64,000 nucleotides of DNA from a bacterium (GCA_024742305.1 JANSYQ010000002.1:310001-374000), one strand, 5' to 3'. Counted from the first letter of the stretch, positions 8,837 through 17,472 are shown. Notes: generated from the letters alone by a model not told the origin. A program made the numbers and translations.

Positions 8837-9552
8837 GATGAAACTTTTTTAATCTTCAACAACTGATGTTTTACGGTCGCACCGCGCGATTCAAACACCG
8901 CCTTATACAACTCTAAGTAGATAGCGAAGGATGGCTCCTTTCGATAGGTTGAAACATGATGTATCTCAATGATTAATCCCTTAAATGAATCTGCGTCTTT
9001 AACTCCATAGACAGACTCAAAGTGTCCGCGCAGAGCATCCGGATCAGCCATCAACTTTTTATGTGCTCGATTACTCAACGAGAACTTCGTATTGTTCTCA
9101 TCAAGATCGCTGAAGATCACAATCCGGCGTTCATCACATGTGAAACTCATGATCTCACGAGCCTCTTCCAAGACTGCGGGAAATACGGCACTATGGTCAC
9201 GTCCAAACTGAAACGAATCTAAATAGAAGAGAAGTGAATCAACTCGCCGTAGGTACTTCTCTACATCCGTATTTCGACTCCATTCGTCGTAATTCATTCC
9301 AAGATTCGCAGGATCAATAGACACCCCAAAGTGCTCGTTACTCTTTAGGTCAGTTAAAGGGACAAGTGAGAAACGCTTGCCATCAGTTTTGTCATTCAAC
9401 TGGGCATACTTCAGCACCTCCTCTTTCGTTGGAAGATATCCGTCCTGCTCCGGTGTAATATCCACCATCACGGATGTGGCATAGGTCTTCGTTGGCTCTG
9501 GTGCGCAGGCTACTATCGTAGCCAAACACACGAATACTATCATTGCTTTCAT
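8833..9552 (-). CDS. Lipoprotein, possible degenerate vWA-like fold
   Basis: 239 residues beginning MKAMIVFVCLATIVACAPEP, a lipoprotein signal with Cys16 as the likely lipidated residue. Mature chain: TSVMVDIT near the start and RRIVIFSDLDEN in the middle, an arrangement like the first and central strands of a vWA/Rossmann-like fold, without a clear MIDAS DxSxS. It starts four nt after the coiled-coil membrane protein and its stop overlaps the 55-residue peptide gene. Periplasmic or outer-membrane location is expected. A role in mating-channel contact is inferred from operon position. No firm family. Confidence 0.6.
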   Translation of the reverse strand: MKAMIVFVCLATIVACAPEPTKTYATSVMVDITPEQDGYLPTKEEVLKYAQLNDKTDGKRFSLVPLTDLKSNEHFGVSIDPANLGMNYDEWSRNTDVEKYLRRVDSLLFYLDSFQFGRDHSAVFPAVLEEAREIMSFTCDERRIVIFSDLDENNTKFSLSNRAHKKLMADPDALRGHFESVYGVKDADSFKGLIIEIHHVSTYRKEPSFAIYLELYKAVFESRGATVKHQLLKIKKVSS

Positions 9553-9555
9553 AGG

Positions 9556-10659
9556 TTATAATTCTTGGGTTGTTATTTGAAATTCTTCAAGTGGTGGGAT
9601 CACACCACCTTTGAAATTAGCTACCGAAATCACGGCTCCATCGTGGCGAGCAATGGTATTGGTTAGGACAAAGTCCCCCACAATTCCCTCATACGAATGA
9701 TTGACTTGATCTAGGTAATGCTCTGACATTTTGAGGAGTGAGAACACTTCGTATAATGCTCGCTCACGCTCTTCTGGCAAGTCCTGTAACTCTTTCTGCG
9801 CCGTTTCGAGCGCCTTCTCCATTTCAATTAATTCCTTCCGTTTTTTTGTATAATTCAATGCACGCATGCGATCTTCTTTGGAAGGCATGTAGATCATCTT
9901 CGCAACCGCACATCCAGCATAAAAAGTGAGTGACACGATTAAGAATATGATACTGTTCGTTCGCTCTGCCATCTCGGGATTCATCGAGTTGAGATAGGAC
10001 ATTCGCATTTCTCCAAAAAAGTAGAAGATGGTTGATACCGAAGCGAAGTACACCAGGTGGAGTGGTATATATTTCCACGTGCCTTTCACCTTTCGCGTGT
10101 TGATCACGTGTGACTTTGCAAAGAAGTAGGTACATAAGCAGATTGCTAAGGCTACGATCATGCGCAGGATAAACCCAGCTGATGATAGCGTTGCCATCAC
10201 CTGCTCTAAGGCAATACACTCTGAGAAGATTAGCGCGATGATAACCGGATGGACAATCCTCCAACGCTTAATCTCCTCTAACGCGTCCTCAGCGTTGATC
10301 TTGTCAACCTCCTTCTTAAGATCACGCTTGCGGGATGAAAGTTCAGTTGTTTTTTTCGTCAACTCCTCTTCCCGTTTTTTAAAGCGCGAAAGAAGCGCAG
10401 CACCTTTTGACTTCAGTCCAGAGAGATTAAGCTTTGTTGCTACTTTCGACTTCAATACATTACAGGCCGCCGTCAGCCATGAGATATACATGTTCAGGTC
10501 TTCTTCTCCTTGTTTAGGTAAACCCTGTTCTGCCAATTCCTCCGCTTTCTCTTTTGCAGTGTTGGTTAGTTCAACACTTGTTTCCGCAATTAGGTCGGCA
10601 ACATCTGTGTTGTGGTATGCTGTCACAGATACGGCTGTGTCCTTTGTTGTACTCTTCAT
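9556..10659 (-). CDS. Coiled-coil membrane protein of the mobilization operon
   Basis: 367 residues. The N-terminal 130 residues are helical with a Lys/Glu coiled coil (LLSRFKKREEELTKK, then KRDLKKEVDKINAED). Four hydrophobic segments follow between about 135 and 265 (including VIIALIFSECIALEQV and IIFLIVSLTFYAGCAV), then a second coiled coil (KKRKELIEMEKALETAQKEL) and a soluble tail. It overlaps the upstream gene by four bases. Architecture resembles a scaffold or inner-membrane transfer protein, but I recognise no family. Function by operon membership only. Confidence 0.6.
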   Translation of the reverse strand: MKSTTKDTAVSVTAYHNTDVADLIAETSVELTNTAKEKAEELAEQGLPKQGEEDLNMYISWLTAACNVLKSKVATKLNLSGLKSKGAALLSRFKKREEELTKKTTELSSRKRDLKKEVDKINAEDALEEIKRWRIVHPVIIALIFSECIALEQVMATLSSAGFILRMIVALAICLCTYFFAKSHVINTRKVKGTWKYIPLHLVYFASVSTIFYFFGEMRMSYLNSMNPEMAERTNSIIFLIVSLTFYAGCAVAKMIYMPSKEDRMRALNYTKKRKELIEMEKALETAQKELQDLPEERERALYEVFSLLKMSEHYLDQVNHSYEGIVGDFVLTNTIARHDGAVISVANFKGGVIPPLEEFQITTQEL

Positions 10660-11141
10660 ATGTGTTGATTTTGATGTTGTGTGAATTGTTGAAAGCGTAC
10701 GATCTCTATATAATCATCGTGCTGTGCCTTCCCTCCAAATACCTGAACCACATCGTGCTCAGTGAAGAAAGGTTTGTCTTCTGGTAATGGTACCGCCATG
10801 GTTTGGCGATTTCTGTGGTTATAAAAGTGATCATGCTGGTTGCGTCTATACGACCCAACATATTGTGCTGTTAAATACTCTCGTACTTGCTGATTCGTAT
10901 ATATTGCTTCCATAGTTGATTTGTTGTTGACCATTGATTGATAAGCGGTTCTCCACCCATTATTCGCAAAGAGATTTTGGTGAACCATAAAGTTCAAGTA
11001 GAGCCAGGGTCTGCTGTAATATGGCCTCCATAGCAGGTGCATCCGCTCCCCACTTTCAGACTGCGCGATAAGCAGACCATAGTGATGAAATACCTCGAAA
11101 CCATGGTTCTCCAAAGCTTGGATTAACGCGTTCCTTCTCAT
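10656..11141 (-). CDS. Hypothetical protein (161 aa), mobilization operon
   Basis: 161 residues, starting in the stop codon of the 177-residue gene and ending in the start codon of the coiled-coil membrane gene (ATGA overlaps on both sides). The N-terminus (ALIQALENHGFEVFHHYGLL) could be a small alpha/beta domain; the middle is rich in Tyr, Asn and Arg (NHRNRQTMAVPL). No signal peptide, membrane segment or catalytic motif is seen. I do not recognise it. Tight coupling supports expression and a shared role with the transfer genes. Confidence 0.6.
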   Translation of the reverse strand: MRRNALIQALENHGFEVFHHYGLLIAQSESGERMHLLWRPYYSRPWLYLNFMVHQNLFANNGWRTAYQSMVNNKSTMEAIYTNQQVREYLTAQYVGSYRRNQHDHFYNHRNRQTMAVPLPEDKPFFTEHDVVQVFGGKAQHDDYIEIVRFQQFTQHQNQHI

Positions 11142-11671
11142 GCCTTTTGTATTGGTGAGAAAATCAGATCGTTTCGTATTGCGAATCCTGCTAATTCGTC
11201 ATGAAGCCAAGCAATGCTTGGTGAATTGAACTTGTGACACGCCTTTTTCAGTGCGAAATACGCCTTCCGGTAATAGCTTTCGTTTACCTTACCTTGATGC
11301 TTTACCAGTAAGTAATAGGCATACGCTCGAGCAAAGTAATATTTGGGGTTTTTGACATTTACCCGATGCTCCTGGGCTACACGAAACGTCAGTGTGATTG
11401 CATCAATTGCCGCGTGTACATCTTCAATACTCCCCGTTTGGTCGTAGCGCAACTTATATCCCTTGTAGACAAGATAGTTTGCGTACATACACGCTCCGAC
11501 GTTCTTCATGTCCAATTGAACTATTTGAGATAGTAGGTCAAATGACTCTTCGAAATCATCCTCCTGTTTCAAGTGTTCATTCAGCAACTTCAATAGAGGG
11601 AACTCCATATTCGGTCCAGCTTCTTTTAGCAGTTCTGGAATTTGTTGTACGATGTCTTGTATTGTTTTCAT
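11138..11671 (-). CDS. TPR-like helical protein, first gene of the mobilization operon
   Basis: 177 residues and the first gene of the operon; its leader holds a possible attenuator (11,696-11,731). The sequence is helical with repeat-like periodicity (LLSQIVQLDMKNVGACMYANYLVYKGY, abbreviated here as helix pairs near 45-70, and ARAYAYYLLVKHQGK near 115), suggesting TPR-type helical hairpins and protein-protein contact. No membrane segment or enzyme motif is seen. It overlaps its downstream neighbour by four bases. Adapter or assembly role is inference; no named family recognised. Confidence 0.55.
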   Translation of the reverse strand: MKTIQDIVQQIPELLKEAGPNMEFPLLKLLNEHLKQEDDFEESFDLLSQIVQLDMKNVGACMYANYLVYKGYKLRYDQTGSIEDVHAAIDAITLTFRVAQEHRVNVKNPKYYFARAYAYYLLVKHQGKVNESYYRKAYFALKKACHKFNSPSIAWLHDELAGFAIRNDLIFSPIQKA

Positions 11672-11695
11672 ATCTATGAACTTTTTGATTTAAAA

Positions 11696-11731
11696 GGGGC
11701 TCCAAACCACCTCCGATGTGTTTCGGAGCCC
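11696..11731 (-). promoter_or_regulatory. Attenuator-like alternative hairpins in operon leader
   Basis: Read on the minus strand, GGGCTCC can pair with GGAGCCC (followed by CTTTT), or the internal CTCCGA can pair with TCGGAG. The two stems share bases and exclude each other. This lies just upstream of the first gene of the mobilization operon, as expected for an attenuator. It could also be a simple terminator. No ligand or leader peptide is evident. Confidence 0.4.
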
Positions 11732-11734
11732 TTT

Positions 11735-11822
11735 CTATCCTCACCCGATGCCGATGTTGAAACAGGTCGCGACTTAACCGGTATGTGTCGCTCGTGTTGA
11801 CTCTTGTCGGGTGCTTGGATAG
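11735..11822 (-). ncRNA. Structured leader element of the mobilization operon
   Basis: CTATCC (11,735-11,740) plus CACCCGA (11,742-11,748) pair with TCGGGTG (11,807-11,813) plus GGATAG (11,817-11,822), closing a domain that holds a further 5-bp stem (11,769-11,773 with 11,787-11,791). It directly precedes the attenuator-like hairpins. It may be a cis-regulatory RNA, or a DNA structure such as oriT. No known RNA family recognised. Confidence 0.4.
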
Positions 11823-11960
11823 ATTATTTTTCTTTCATTTTTTCAGTATTTCAATTTGTTTGTGAAATCAAGATTCAAAACCTTTCTCGGCTGATGGTGA
11901 GGCCTCGGATGAGAACATCGAATGAACCGATGAAGTGATATTTTGAACCGATTCACACAG

Positions 11961-11991
11961 AAAAAGCGAACTCCAAGAAGGAATTCGCTTT
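11961..11991 (-). terminator. Intrinsic terminator of the LytTR-like gene
   Basis: On the minus strand a 12-bp stem (AAAGCGAATTCC with GGAGTTCGCTTT, one G-T pair, five-base loop) runs into a T-run, seven bases after the stop codon of the 153-residue gene. Confidence 0.7.
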
Positions 11992-11998
11992 CGTGTGA

Positions 11999-12460
11999 TT
12001 ACGTTAAACGTTTTTCGTGAATTCTGGGAAGTGTGGTCATCGCAGTTACTGCAACCACTACCGCTTCTTTATAACTTGGGGTAATTTCAAATGGAATTTC
12101 TTTTTCTCCTCTTCGCACATAGATGTACATCCATTCGTTTGATGCACTAATTTTATCCACTGGCACAACGAATGATTTATTAGGTTGTACCGAGTCGGGA
12201 ATGATTTGGAGAAAATCAGACAACCTGTGGTCCGAAAAATACTCCGTACCATCAGTCATATACACACTGACAAAGTCTTTGTTGTTCCCTGTGCCTTGCG
12301 TTGTAACGTAGGCAATATCCCCCTTTTCAATTATAATACGTGACGGGAAGCGGTGGTATCGCTTATCGTGGGTGAAGTTCGTTTTGGTCTCTTCTTTAAA
12401 GACCATCATTTTTCGCGGTTGAGGCGCTCCGCATGCGCAAACATCGTGTGCATTCTTCAT
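11999..12460 (-). CDS. LytTR-like DNA-binding protein
   Basis: 153 residues. Residues about 35-145 have the order of LytTR domains: a basic start (RFPSRIIIEKGDIAYV), a strand with DG (YMTDGTEYFSDHRLSDFLQII) and a block like the F-x-R-hHRSyiVN motif (NKSFVVPVDKISASNEW), ending with a strand and a short helix (SYKEAVVVAV). The signature is weak and no receiver domain is present. A perfect -7 box (TACCTTTG on the minus strand) lies 63 nt upstream and a strong terminator follows, so it is monocistronic. It may regulate the adjacent mobilization operon or the divergent STAND gene; that is inference. Confidence 0.5.
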   Translation of the reverse strand: MKNAHDVCACGAPQPRKMMVFKEETKTNFTHDKRYHRFPSRIIIEKGDIAYVTTQGTGNNKDFVSVYMTDGTEYFSDHRLSDFLQIIPDSVQPNKSFVVPVDKISASNEWMYIYVRRGEKEIPFEITPSYKEAVVVAVTAMTTLPRIHEKRLT

Positions 12461-12522
12461 CGCTTTTCAATTTTTAAAAGCGAATCAGGACAGCCGTTAA
12501 AACACTTGACAAAAAACCTACG

Positions 12523-12530
12523 CAAAGGTA
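12523..12530 (-). promoter_or_regulatory. Bacteroidetes -7 promoter box for the LytTR-like gene
   Basis: The minus strand reads TACCTTTG, a perfect match to TAnnTTTG, placing the transcript start about 55 nt before the ATG at 12,460. A -33 TTTG is not clear. Confidence 0.45.
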
Positions 12531-12539
12531 GACTCTATA

Positions 12540-12653
12540 TAGGTTTCAAGAGGAGTTCGGATACCTCTTGCGGCTGAGCGTCCAGATTCAATTTCCATTA
12601 AACAATCTTTGAATCGGCGCGCACCATTGTCCAGGAGATGATGGTGTTTTTTT
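12540..12653 (+). ncRNA. Candidate small RNA with three hairpins
   Basis: Three consecutive stems are on the plus strand: CAAGAGG/CCTCTTG (12,547-12,570), GATTCAA/TTGAATC (12,585-12,615) and CACCAT/ATGGTG (12,622-12,646) followed by seven Ts, an intrinsic terminator. No ORF upstream needs this terminator, so a small RNA about 110-150 nt long is likely. The 5' end and function are unknown; it lies between the divergent LytTR-like and STAND genes. Confidence 0.5.
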
Positions 12654-12825
12654 ATTGTTCAAACACCAGGCTCTCCGGACGCCGGATTACACCAAAAAGC
12701 GATGTGGTTTTGTCGTCCCCTCGTTTGGGTGACGTGAGCTCACAAAACCATATCTGAAAACGTTTTGTACACACGAACATACAATAAGAAAAGGCTGGGA
12801 AAGCCCATGAAATAAGGTAATCTCG

Positions 12826-12868
12826 GAGATACACCTCAAATAATCCTGAGATATACCCGAGATACAAA
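12826..12868. repeat. Three GAGATAyAcc direct repeats upstream of STAND gene
   Basis: GAGATACACC (12,826-12,835), GAGATATACC (12,848-12,857) and GAGATACAAA (12,859-12,868) lie about 60-100 bp before the STAND gene start, just upstream of a -7-like TTACTTTG. They look like operator half-sites. Confidence 0.4.
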
Positions 12869-12928
12869 TACGATTAGAAATTGCGTAATTTTTGTTACTT
12901 TGGTGGCGTGCTGATAACCGACAATTAA

Positions 12929-15900
12929 ATGAAGACGTTGGTTTCACGAATATCTATTCACGAAAGAAAAACAGGGGGAAGTTTTGATACTTTTCTTCGA
13001 AGAGGCCCTAAGAATACTCCATGCACACAAGAGACATTTGCTTGCGAAGTGCTTAAAAGGCACCATGAGTTGGCTCATGCTGAATTATACGAATTAGAAT
13101 CTCTTGGATTGGTCAATGAAAGTTACTACTCTTTCAAAGAGGACTTATCTCAAAAACGTGGTCATACTCTCTCGCTCAATAATCTTGGACTTTTCTTCTG
13201 CGTTCTACTAAACGACCATCACTTAGCTGAAGATAAATGTTACATCGGGCACACCGTAGAAAGTTTCGAAGAATTGTTTAAGCACATTGACCGTGATAGC
13301 CTTAAAGAGGCTATTCATAATTTTGAGAATAATTATGCTAAAGATGTAAGTTTACTTGAGGTTTATAGCACACTACTTTCTCTTTTGACAAAAGATAACC
13401 ACCCCTTCGGGACTGTGGAACTGGATGCCGATTGGAACCTTATTATTAACGGTAGTCAAAAAGTATCAATAGAAAGGTCATCTTCCTTTTACGCAGGTCG
13501 TGAAAGTGAGAAATCAGAGATAACTTCTTTTCTTAATGCTGAAGACCGACATTTTCTACTATTAACTGGCTACGGTGGGATTGGAAAGTCCAAACTTATC
13601 GACCACGTCCTTGAACAATTGCGCTTTACCAACGTAATAAAGATCGAGTTTGGTCGACCCAATCTCATAAGTGACAGACGTTTGCAACATATCAGTCATG
13701 ATTTGGGAGTTCACTATCATGAAGATGATCCGTATGCTAACCGTCGAGATATCATTTCTGCAATTAAAGGTCGAGGAAATAAGGCGCTCGTAATTTTCGA
13801 GAATATTCACACTGTTCTTGACCAAGATATATTGCATTTAATTCAAGATCTCTATTATCTGGACCATGGCAAAGTTCTCCTTGTTAGTCGTGAGATTCCA
13901 AAGACGCTATTCGTAAATCAAACAATTAAACTGAATCCTGTTCAGCTCGGAACACTTAAAAAGGAAGAGTTTATTCAACTCCTTGAATTTCACATTAGCC
14001 CTAAAGGTCATTTTCCCCATCTTATTCTAAGTGAAGAGGAAATGGAAAAAATATTTCTGGCGACTCATGGACATCCTCACCTCTGCGAATTTGTGCTCAA
14101 ATGTTTAGAGGAACAATCTCTTGAATCCATTCTGAGTAATTTACCAAAGCAAGATTTAGATAATCATGAGGCCCTTTCCGCGTACAGTAATTATTTTCTG
14201 AATCTAATCACGGAAAATGATCATAATGAAGAATTTCTTTTCCTCTGTTACCTATCAGCTTTGGATAAACCGGAGCCACTTGAAATCATCTCTCAGCTTC
14301 CATACTACAAGAAAAAAAGGTTAAACGCTCTAAGAGAGCAGAAGTATTTTATTGATTTGGTTAATAAGGAGTACTTTGTTCATGACCTTATTGCTGATTT
14401 TGCATACGTGCGAATCGATAACCTCAATCATGTACATCAGGAAATTGCAGATATTTATATCACGGAGCTTGAATCAAAAGATTTTTTTGATGTGAGATTA
14501 ACGTCTTCGATAATTCACCATCTCTCACTCCTTGAAAACTCTGAACCATTTGAAGCTTTTCAAGCTCACATGGCTCGTCAGTTTGATGGGCGTAGAACAA
14601 AATCTTTTCTCTCGGATTCAAACAAGTCAAATATCGAGATTTTTAAGACGCTCATTACCTTAAACCCTCATTCGGCAAAGTATCGATCTCAATTATCGGT
14701 GTTTTACCGACGTTCGAAGAAATGGAAAGTTGGTCAGGATTTTGTTGAGACTTCACTCAAAATCGATCGATTTAAAAATGACCCCTACCTTACTCTTGAA
14801 CTTGCCAAGTATCAAATAAAAAATAGAAATTTCAAAAAAGCTACCGATCTCGTAAATGCTATTCTTCAAAAAGAACCTTTAAGCCCACAGTTAATGTTCA
14901 CTCAAGTGCGAATCGAACTCGCCCAAGGAAATTATCCTGACGCATATAAGGCATACCATGAATGTTTAAAACATGGATTTACTGATGATTCATTGGTTCA
15001 TGCAATGTATATTCAGCTTATTGAGCATTCTCTTAAAAGAGAAAAGTTAAGCGAAAATGAAATTATAGATAAGCTTAATTCTCAAACTTTTTATTCAATT
15101 CAAGTTGGGATTGCACAGAGTTTCGGAAAGCTTCTTTTTAAGCGAGGGTATCATAAGGCGGCCAAAGTTTTCTTCAGTCATTTACTTAATCACAATCCAG
15201 ACATCCTCAAATATAAGACAGAATATGCTCGAGCACAGAGAAACCTTGGAGAAATTAGGGAAGCTGAAACTGAATTATTAGGTATTATCAAAAACTCACC
15301 TGATGACAACTTAATCAAAAGACTCTTAGCTCGACTATATCTTTATCATTTGAATAATCTGATTGCCGCAGAAAATATAATTCGGTCAATGACTTCATAT
15401 GATCATAATTATTACGGTGCCTTAGATGAGTTACTTATTCAACTTCAATCAGAAGATGACTTGCAGAAGATAGAAGATATTTGTTTTGAAATTATCGAGT
15501 CAGAATATTCCGATAGAAATGCCTATGAACAACTTGTTTTAGCTTATTTAAAACGTGATCAAATTGAACCGGCTAAAAAGGTCCTTTTAAATTCACCAGA
15601 AAGCCAAAGAACTCAAGAAGCACATGCAATAATAGCGTTTAAGGAGAATGACTATAATAACGCTGAAAAACTCTTTGAACAGATTTTAGATGATTTTGGG
15701 ACTATGTCTCATACAGCTTACATTGATCTTGCCAGCCTATATGAACGTACGAAGCGAGAATTGAAAGCAATATCTGTACTAAAGGGTTTACCAAATAACA
15801 TCCCAGCACAAAACAAGCTTGCCCATCTACAATTTCGTCACGAGAGTCTTGAGAGTGCTCGGGATACTCTTCTTAACTTAATACCTACAAATAATGAATA

Positions 15901-16486
15901 TACCCATCAACTTCTTGGCGAAATTTATACCGGTATGCAACAATGGAACGAGGCCATTGAATCCTTCAAATTTGTTCTCAATCGAAACCCATTAAATCCT
16001 TACTCGATACGCGGACTTGCTAGAGTATATGAGATCAACCGATCAGAAAGGTTGTCAATTCAAATTCTTTATGATTTTACAAAATCGTCCTGTTTTTATG
16101 AGATGGCCGATCCCTCACTTATAGTATCATCCATACTCTATTGCCTTTCCAGACTTCAATACGAGGAAATGTATGAAAACTTTAAAAATAACCTTCGAGA
16201 AGACCTCAAAAGCCATGAACATATTATTAATAAGGGTTACAGAAAAGATCCTAAAACCTTGATCAGCCTGAATAATGTTGGGCGGATTAAATTCTTTGGA
16301 GACTACGGAGTTGTTGAAGATTTACCAAAAGGAGTATCCCAACAGTGGCGTTGGCTCTCTAAATCCAACTTTCTAAAAGAAGGTGATATGGTTTATTACG
16401 GTATTTATGAATTAAGAGGTAAACGTGTTGTTGATCATATAGAACCATATTTCGAAATCAAAGCAGAAATCCTAAAATACAACTGA
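12929..16486 (+). CDS. STAND NTPase with TPR repeats and possible cold-shock-like C-terminus
   Basis: 1185 residues. An unassigned N-terminal region (1-185) with a winged-helix-like stretch (ELESLGLVNE) is followed by a STAND/NACHT-like NTPase: FYAGRE entry motif, Walker A GYGGIGKS (214-221), Walker B ALVIFE (286-291), LVSRE sensor near 330 and GHP near 385. Helical TPR-like repeats span about 560-1080 (ELAKYQIKNRNFKKATDLV, YKTEYARAQRNLGEIREAE). Residues 1117-1175 (VGRIKFFGDYGVVED, then LKEGDMVYYGI and KRVVDHIEPY) match the pattern of a cold-shock OB-fold. The layout fits NLR-like anti-phage sensors. Codons are AT-rich. Defence is inferred from architecture and mobile-element setting. Confidence 0.75.
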   Translation: MKTLVSRISIHERKTGGSFDTFLRRGPKNTPCTQETFACEVLKRHHELAHAELYELESLGLVNESYYSFKEDLSQKRGHTLSLNNLGLFFCVLLNDHHLAEDKCYIGHTVESFEELFKHIDRDSLKEAIHNFENNYAKDVSLLEVYSTLLSLLTKDNHPFGTVELDADWNLIINGSQKVSIERSSSFYAGRESEKSEITSFLNAEDRHFLLLTGYGGIGKSKLIDHVLEQLRFTNVIKIEFGRPNLISDRRLQHISHDLGVHYHEDDPYANRRDIISAIKGRGNKALVIFENIHTVLDQDILHLIQDLYYLDHGKVLLVSREIPKTLFVNQTIKLNPVQLGTLKKEEFIQLLEFHISPKGHFPHLILSEEEMEKIFLATHGHPHLCEFVLKCLEEQSLESILSNLPKQDLDNHEALSAYSNYFLNLITENDHNEEFLFLCYLSALDKPEPLEIISQLPYYKKKRLNALREQKYFIDLVNKEYFVHDLIADFAYVRIDNLNHVHQEIADIYITELESKDFFDVRLTSSIIHHLSLLENSEPFEAFQAHMARQFDGRRTKSFLSDSNKSNIEIFKTLITLNPHSAKYRSQLSVFYRRSKKWKVGQDFVETSLKIDRFKNDPYLTLELAKYQIKNRNFKKATDLVNAILQKEPLSPQLMFTQVRIELAQGNYPDAYKAYHECLKHGFTDDSLVHAMYIQLIEHSLKREKLSENEIIDKLNSQTFYSIQVGIAQSFGKLLFKRGYHKAAKVFFSHLLNHNPDILKYKTEYARAQRNLGEIREAETELLGIIKNSPDDNLIKRLLARLYLYHLNNLIAAENIIRSMTSYDHNYYGALDELLIQLQSEDDLQKIEDICFEIIESEYSDRNAYEQLVLAYLKRDQIEPAKKVLLNSPESQRTQEAHAIIAFKENDYNNAEKLFEQILDDFGTMSHTAYIDLASLYERTKRELKAISVLKGLPNNIPAQNKLAHLQFRHESLESARDTLLNLIPTNNEYTHQLLGEIYTGMQQWNEAIESFKFVLNRNPLNPYSIRGLARVYEINRSERLSIQILYDFTKSSCFYEMADPSLIVSSILYCLSRLQYEEMYENFKNNLREDLKSHEHIINKGYRKDPKTLISLNNVGRIKFFGDYGVVEDLPKGVSQQWRWLSKSNFLKEGDMVYYGIYELRGKRVVDHIEPYFEIKAEILKYN

Positions 16487-16535
16487 AAATCAATTGCTTA
16501 ATTAAAAAGAGCATCAATTGGAGAACTGCTAATAT

Positions 16536-17111
16536 CTATCCGTTTCTTAATCGCAATGCGAACATCACATACCCGAATACAACGTTCAACATAATATTCA
16601 AAATACTATGAATGACCCAAAGGTCGTCTACCCCCTGACTGAATATTCTATCGGCAAGTGCGAAAAGCATAAGATTACCAACAAAATACAAGAGGAGCAT
16701 CCAACTTAAATTCCAAATTGGTTTTGGAGTAGTATCATCTTTCCGGACCGTACATTCATACAAGAAGAAACAGATGATCAACGTTACAAGAAACCCTTCA
16801 ATATGTCGTTGAACAGAGTTAAACTCAAATACCCCTTGATGCAAAAACAGAAGAAGTATGCTGCTCAGCAGGAAGACAAACACAATGATATTGAGTGCAA
16901 GTCGTTTACCCTTCGAGCGAATCAAGTTTCCATAAAGCACAGTAATAAAGAAGAACTCAATGTATGAGTGAGCATGAAAAATAAACATGTTGTTGACGTT
17001 ATGCCACTTGAGATAATCAGCTCCAATTTCAAGCAACATCGTCAACCACACGTAGATAATAATGAAGCGCACCACGCTGCTTGCACTCCGAAACATAAAC
17101 GCTCCAACCAA
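16536..17111 (-). CDS. Multi-pass membrane protein (191 aa)
   Basis: About six hydrophobic segments occupy the whole protein (FIIIYVWLTMLLEIGADYL, IEFFFITVLYGNLI, LNIIVFVFLLSSILLLFL, FLVTLIICFFLYEC, WMLLLYFVGNLMLFAL, ILNIMLNVVFGYVMFAL). A start five codons later (17,096) is equally possible. It follows the 102-residue gene by roughly 50-65 nt on the same strand, and I believe this pair recurs in Bacteroidetes, though its function is not known to me. No enzyme motif. A signalling input module is one possibility. Confidence 0.6.
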   Translation of the reverse strand: MVGAFMFRSASSVVRFIIIYVWLTMLLEIGADYLKWHNVNNMFIFHAHSYIEFFFITVLYGNLIRSKGKRLALNIIVFVFLLSSILLLFLHQGVFEFNSVQRHIEGFLVTLIICFFLYECTVRKDDTTPKPIWNLSWMLLLYFVGNLMLFALADRIFSQGVDDLWVIHSILNIMLNVVFGYVMFALRLRNG

Positions 17112-17163
17112 TGCTGGAGCGTAAATGGATAAATAACTTATGTAGTCTAAATCAAAAATCTCG

Positions 17164-17472
17164 TTAGCTATTTAGTGAGTTTGATGACCCGCAGCGAGGT
17201 GGACATGGTTGAGAAATATCAACAACCAAGTCGAGCATATCATTTTCGTCAGCGTCAGCACTTACCAAAACTAATTCTTTTTCACCGTTCCCATCAATTC
17301 CGTAATACATCCGAATACCCATTGCCCCCTCTTGATCCAACAACTTGAGTAAAATCTCTCTCCCAAAGAAGTGTCCTTTTGTTTGTCCTGGGTTTTCGTC
17401 TCGATAATTTGCGGTCATGTCCGCTCCTTGTTCTAGGGTAATCTCTCCCCCTTCTTTTCCTGTGAATGCCAT
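17164..17472 (-). CDS. Conserved small cytoplasmic protein (102 aa)
   Basis: Begins MAFTGKEGGEITLEQGADMT and contains GHFFGREILLKLLDQ, GIRMYYGIDGNGEKELVLV and a C-terminal CPPRCG motif. This pattern matches a Bacteroidetes family I recall as hypothetical, usually next to a small multi-pass membrane protein as here. The two closely spaced cysteines could bind metal or form a disulfide. No signal peptide. A near-palindrome AATTGTTGCAATA lies upstream at 17,614-17,626. Function unknown. Confidence 0.6.
   Translation of the reverse strand: MAFTGKEGGEITLEQGADMTANYRDENPGQTKGHFFGREILLKLLDQEGAMGIRMYYGIDGNGEKELVLVSADADENDMLDLVVDISQPCPPRCGSSNSLNS

Noticed and set aside
12652-12947. Minus-strand ORFs of 71 and 86 residues upstream of the STAND gene.
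   Set aside because: They run through a promoter region with repeats, and their composition is not protein-like.
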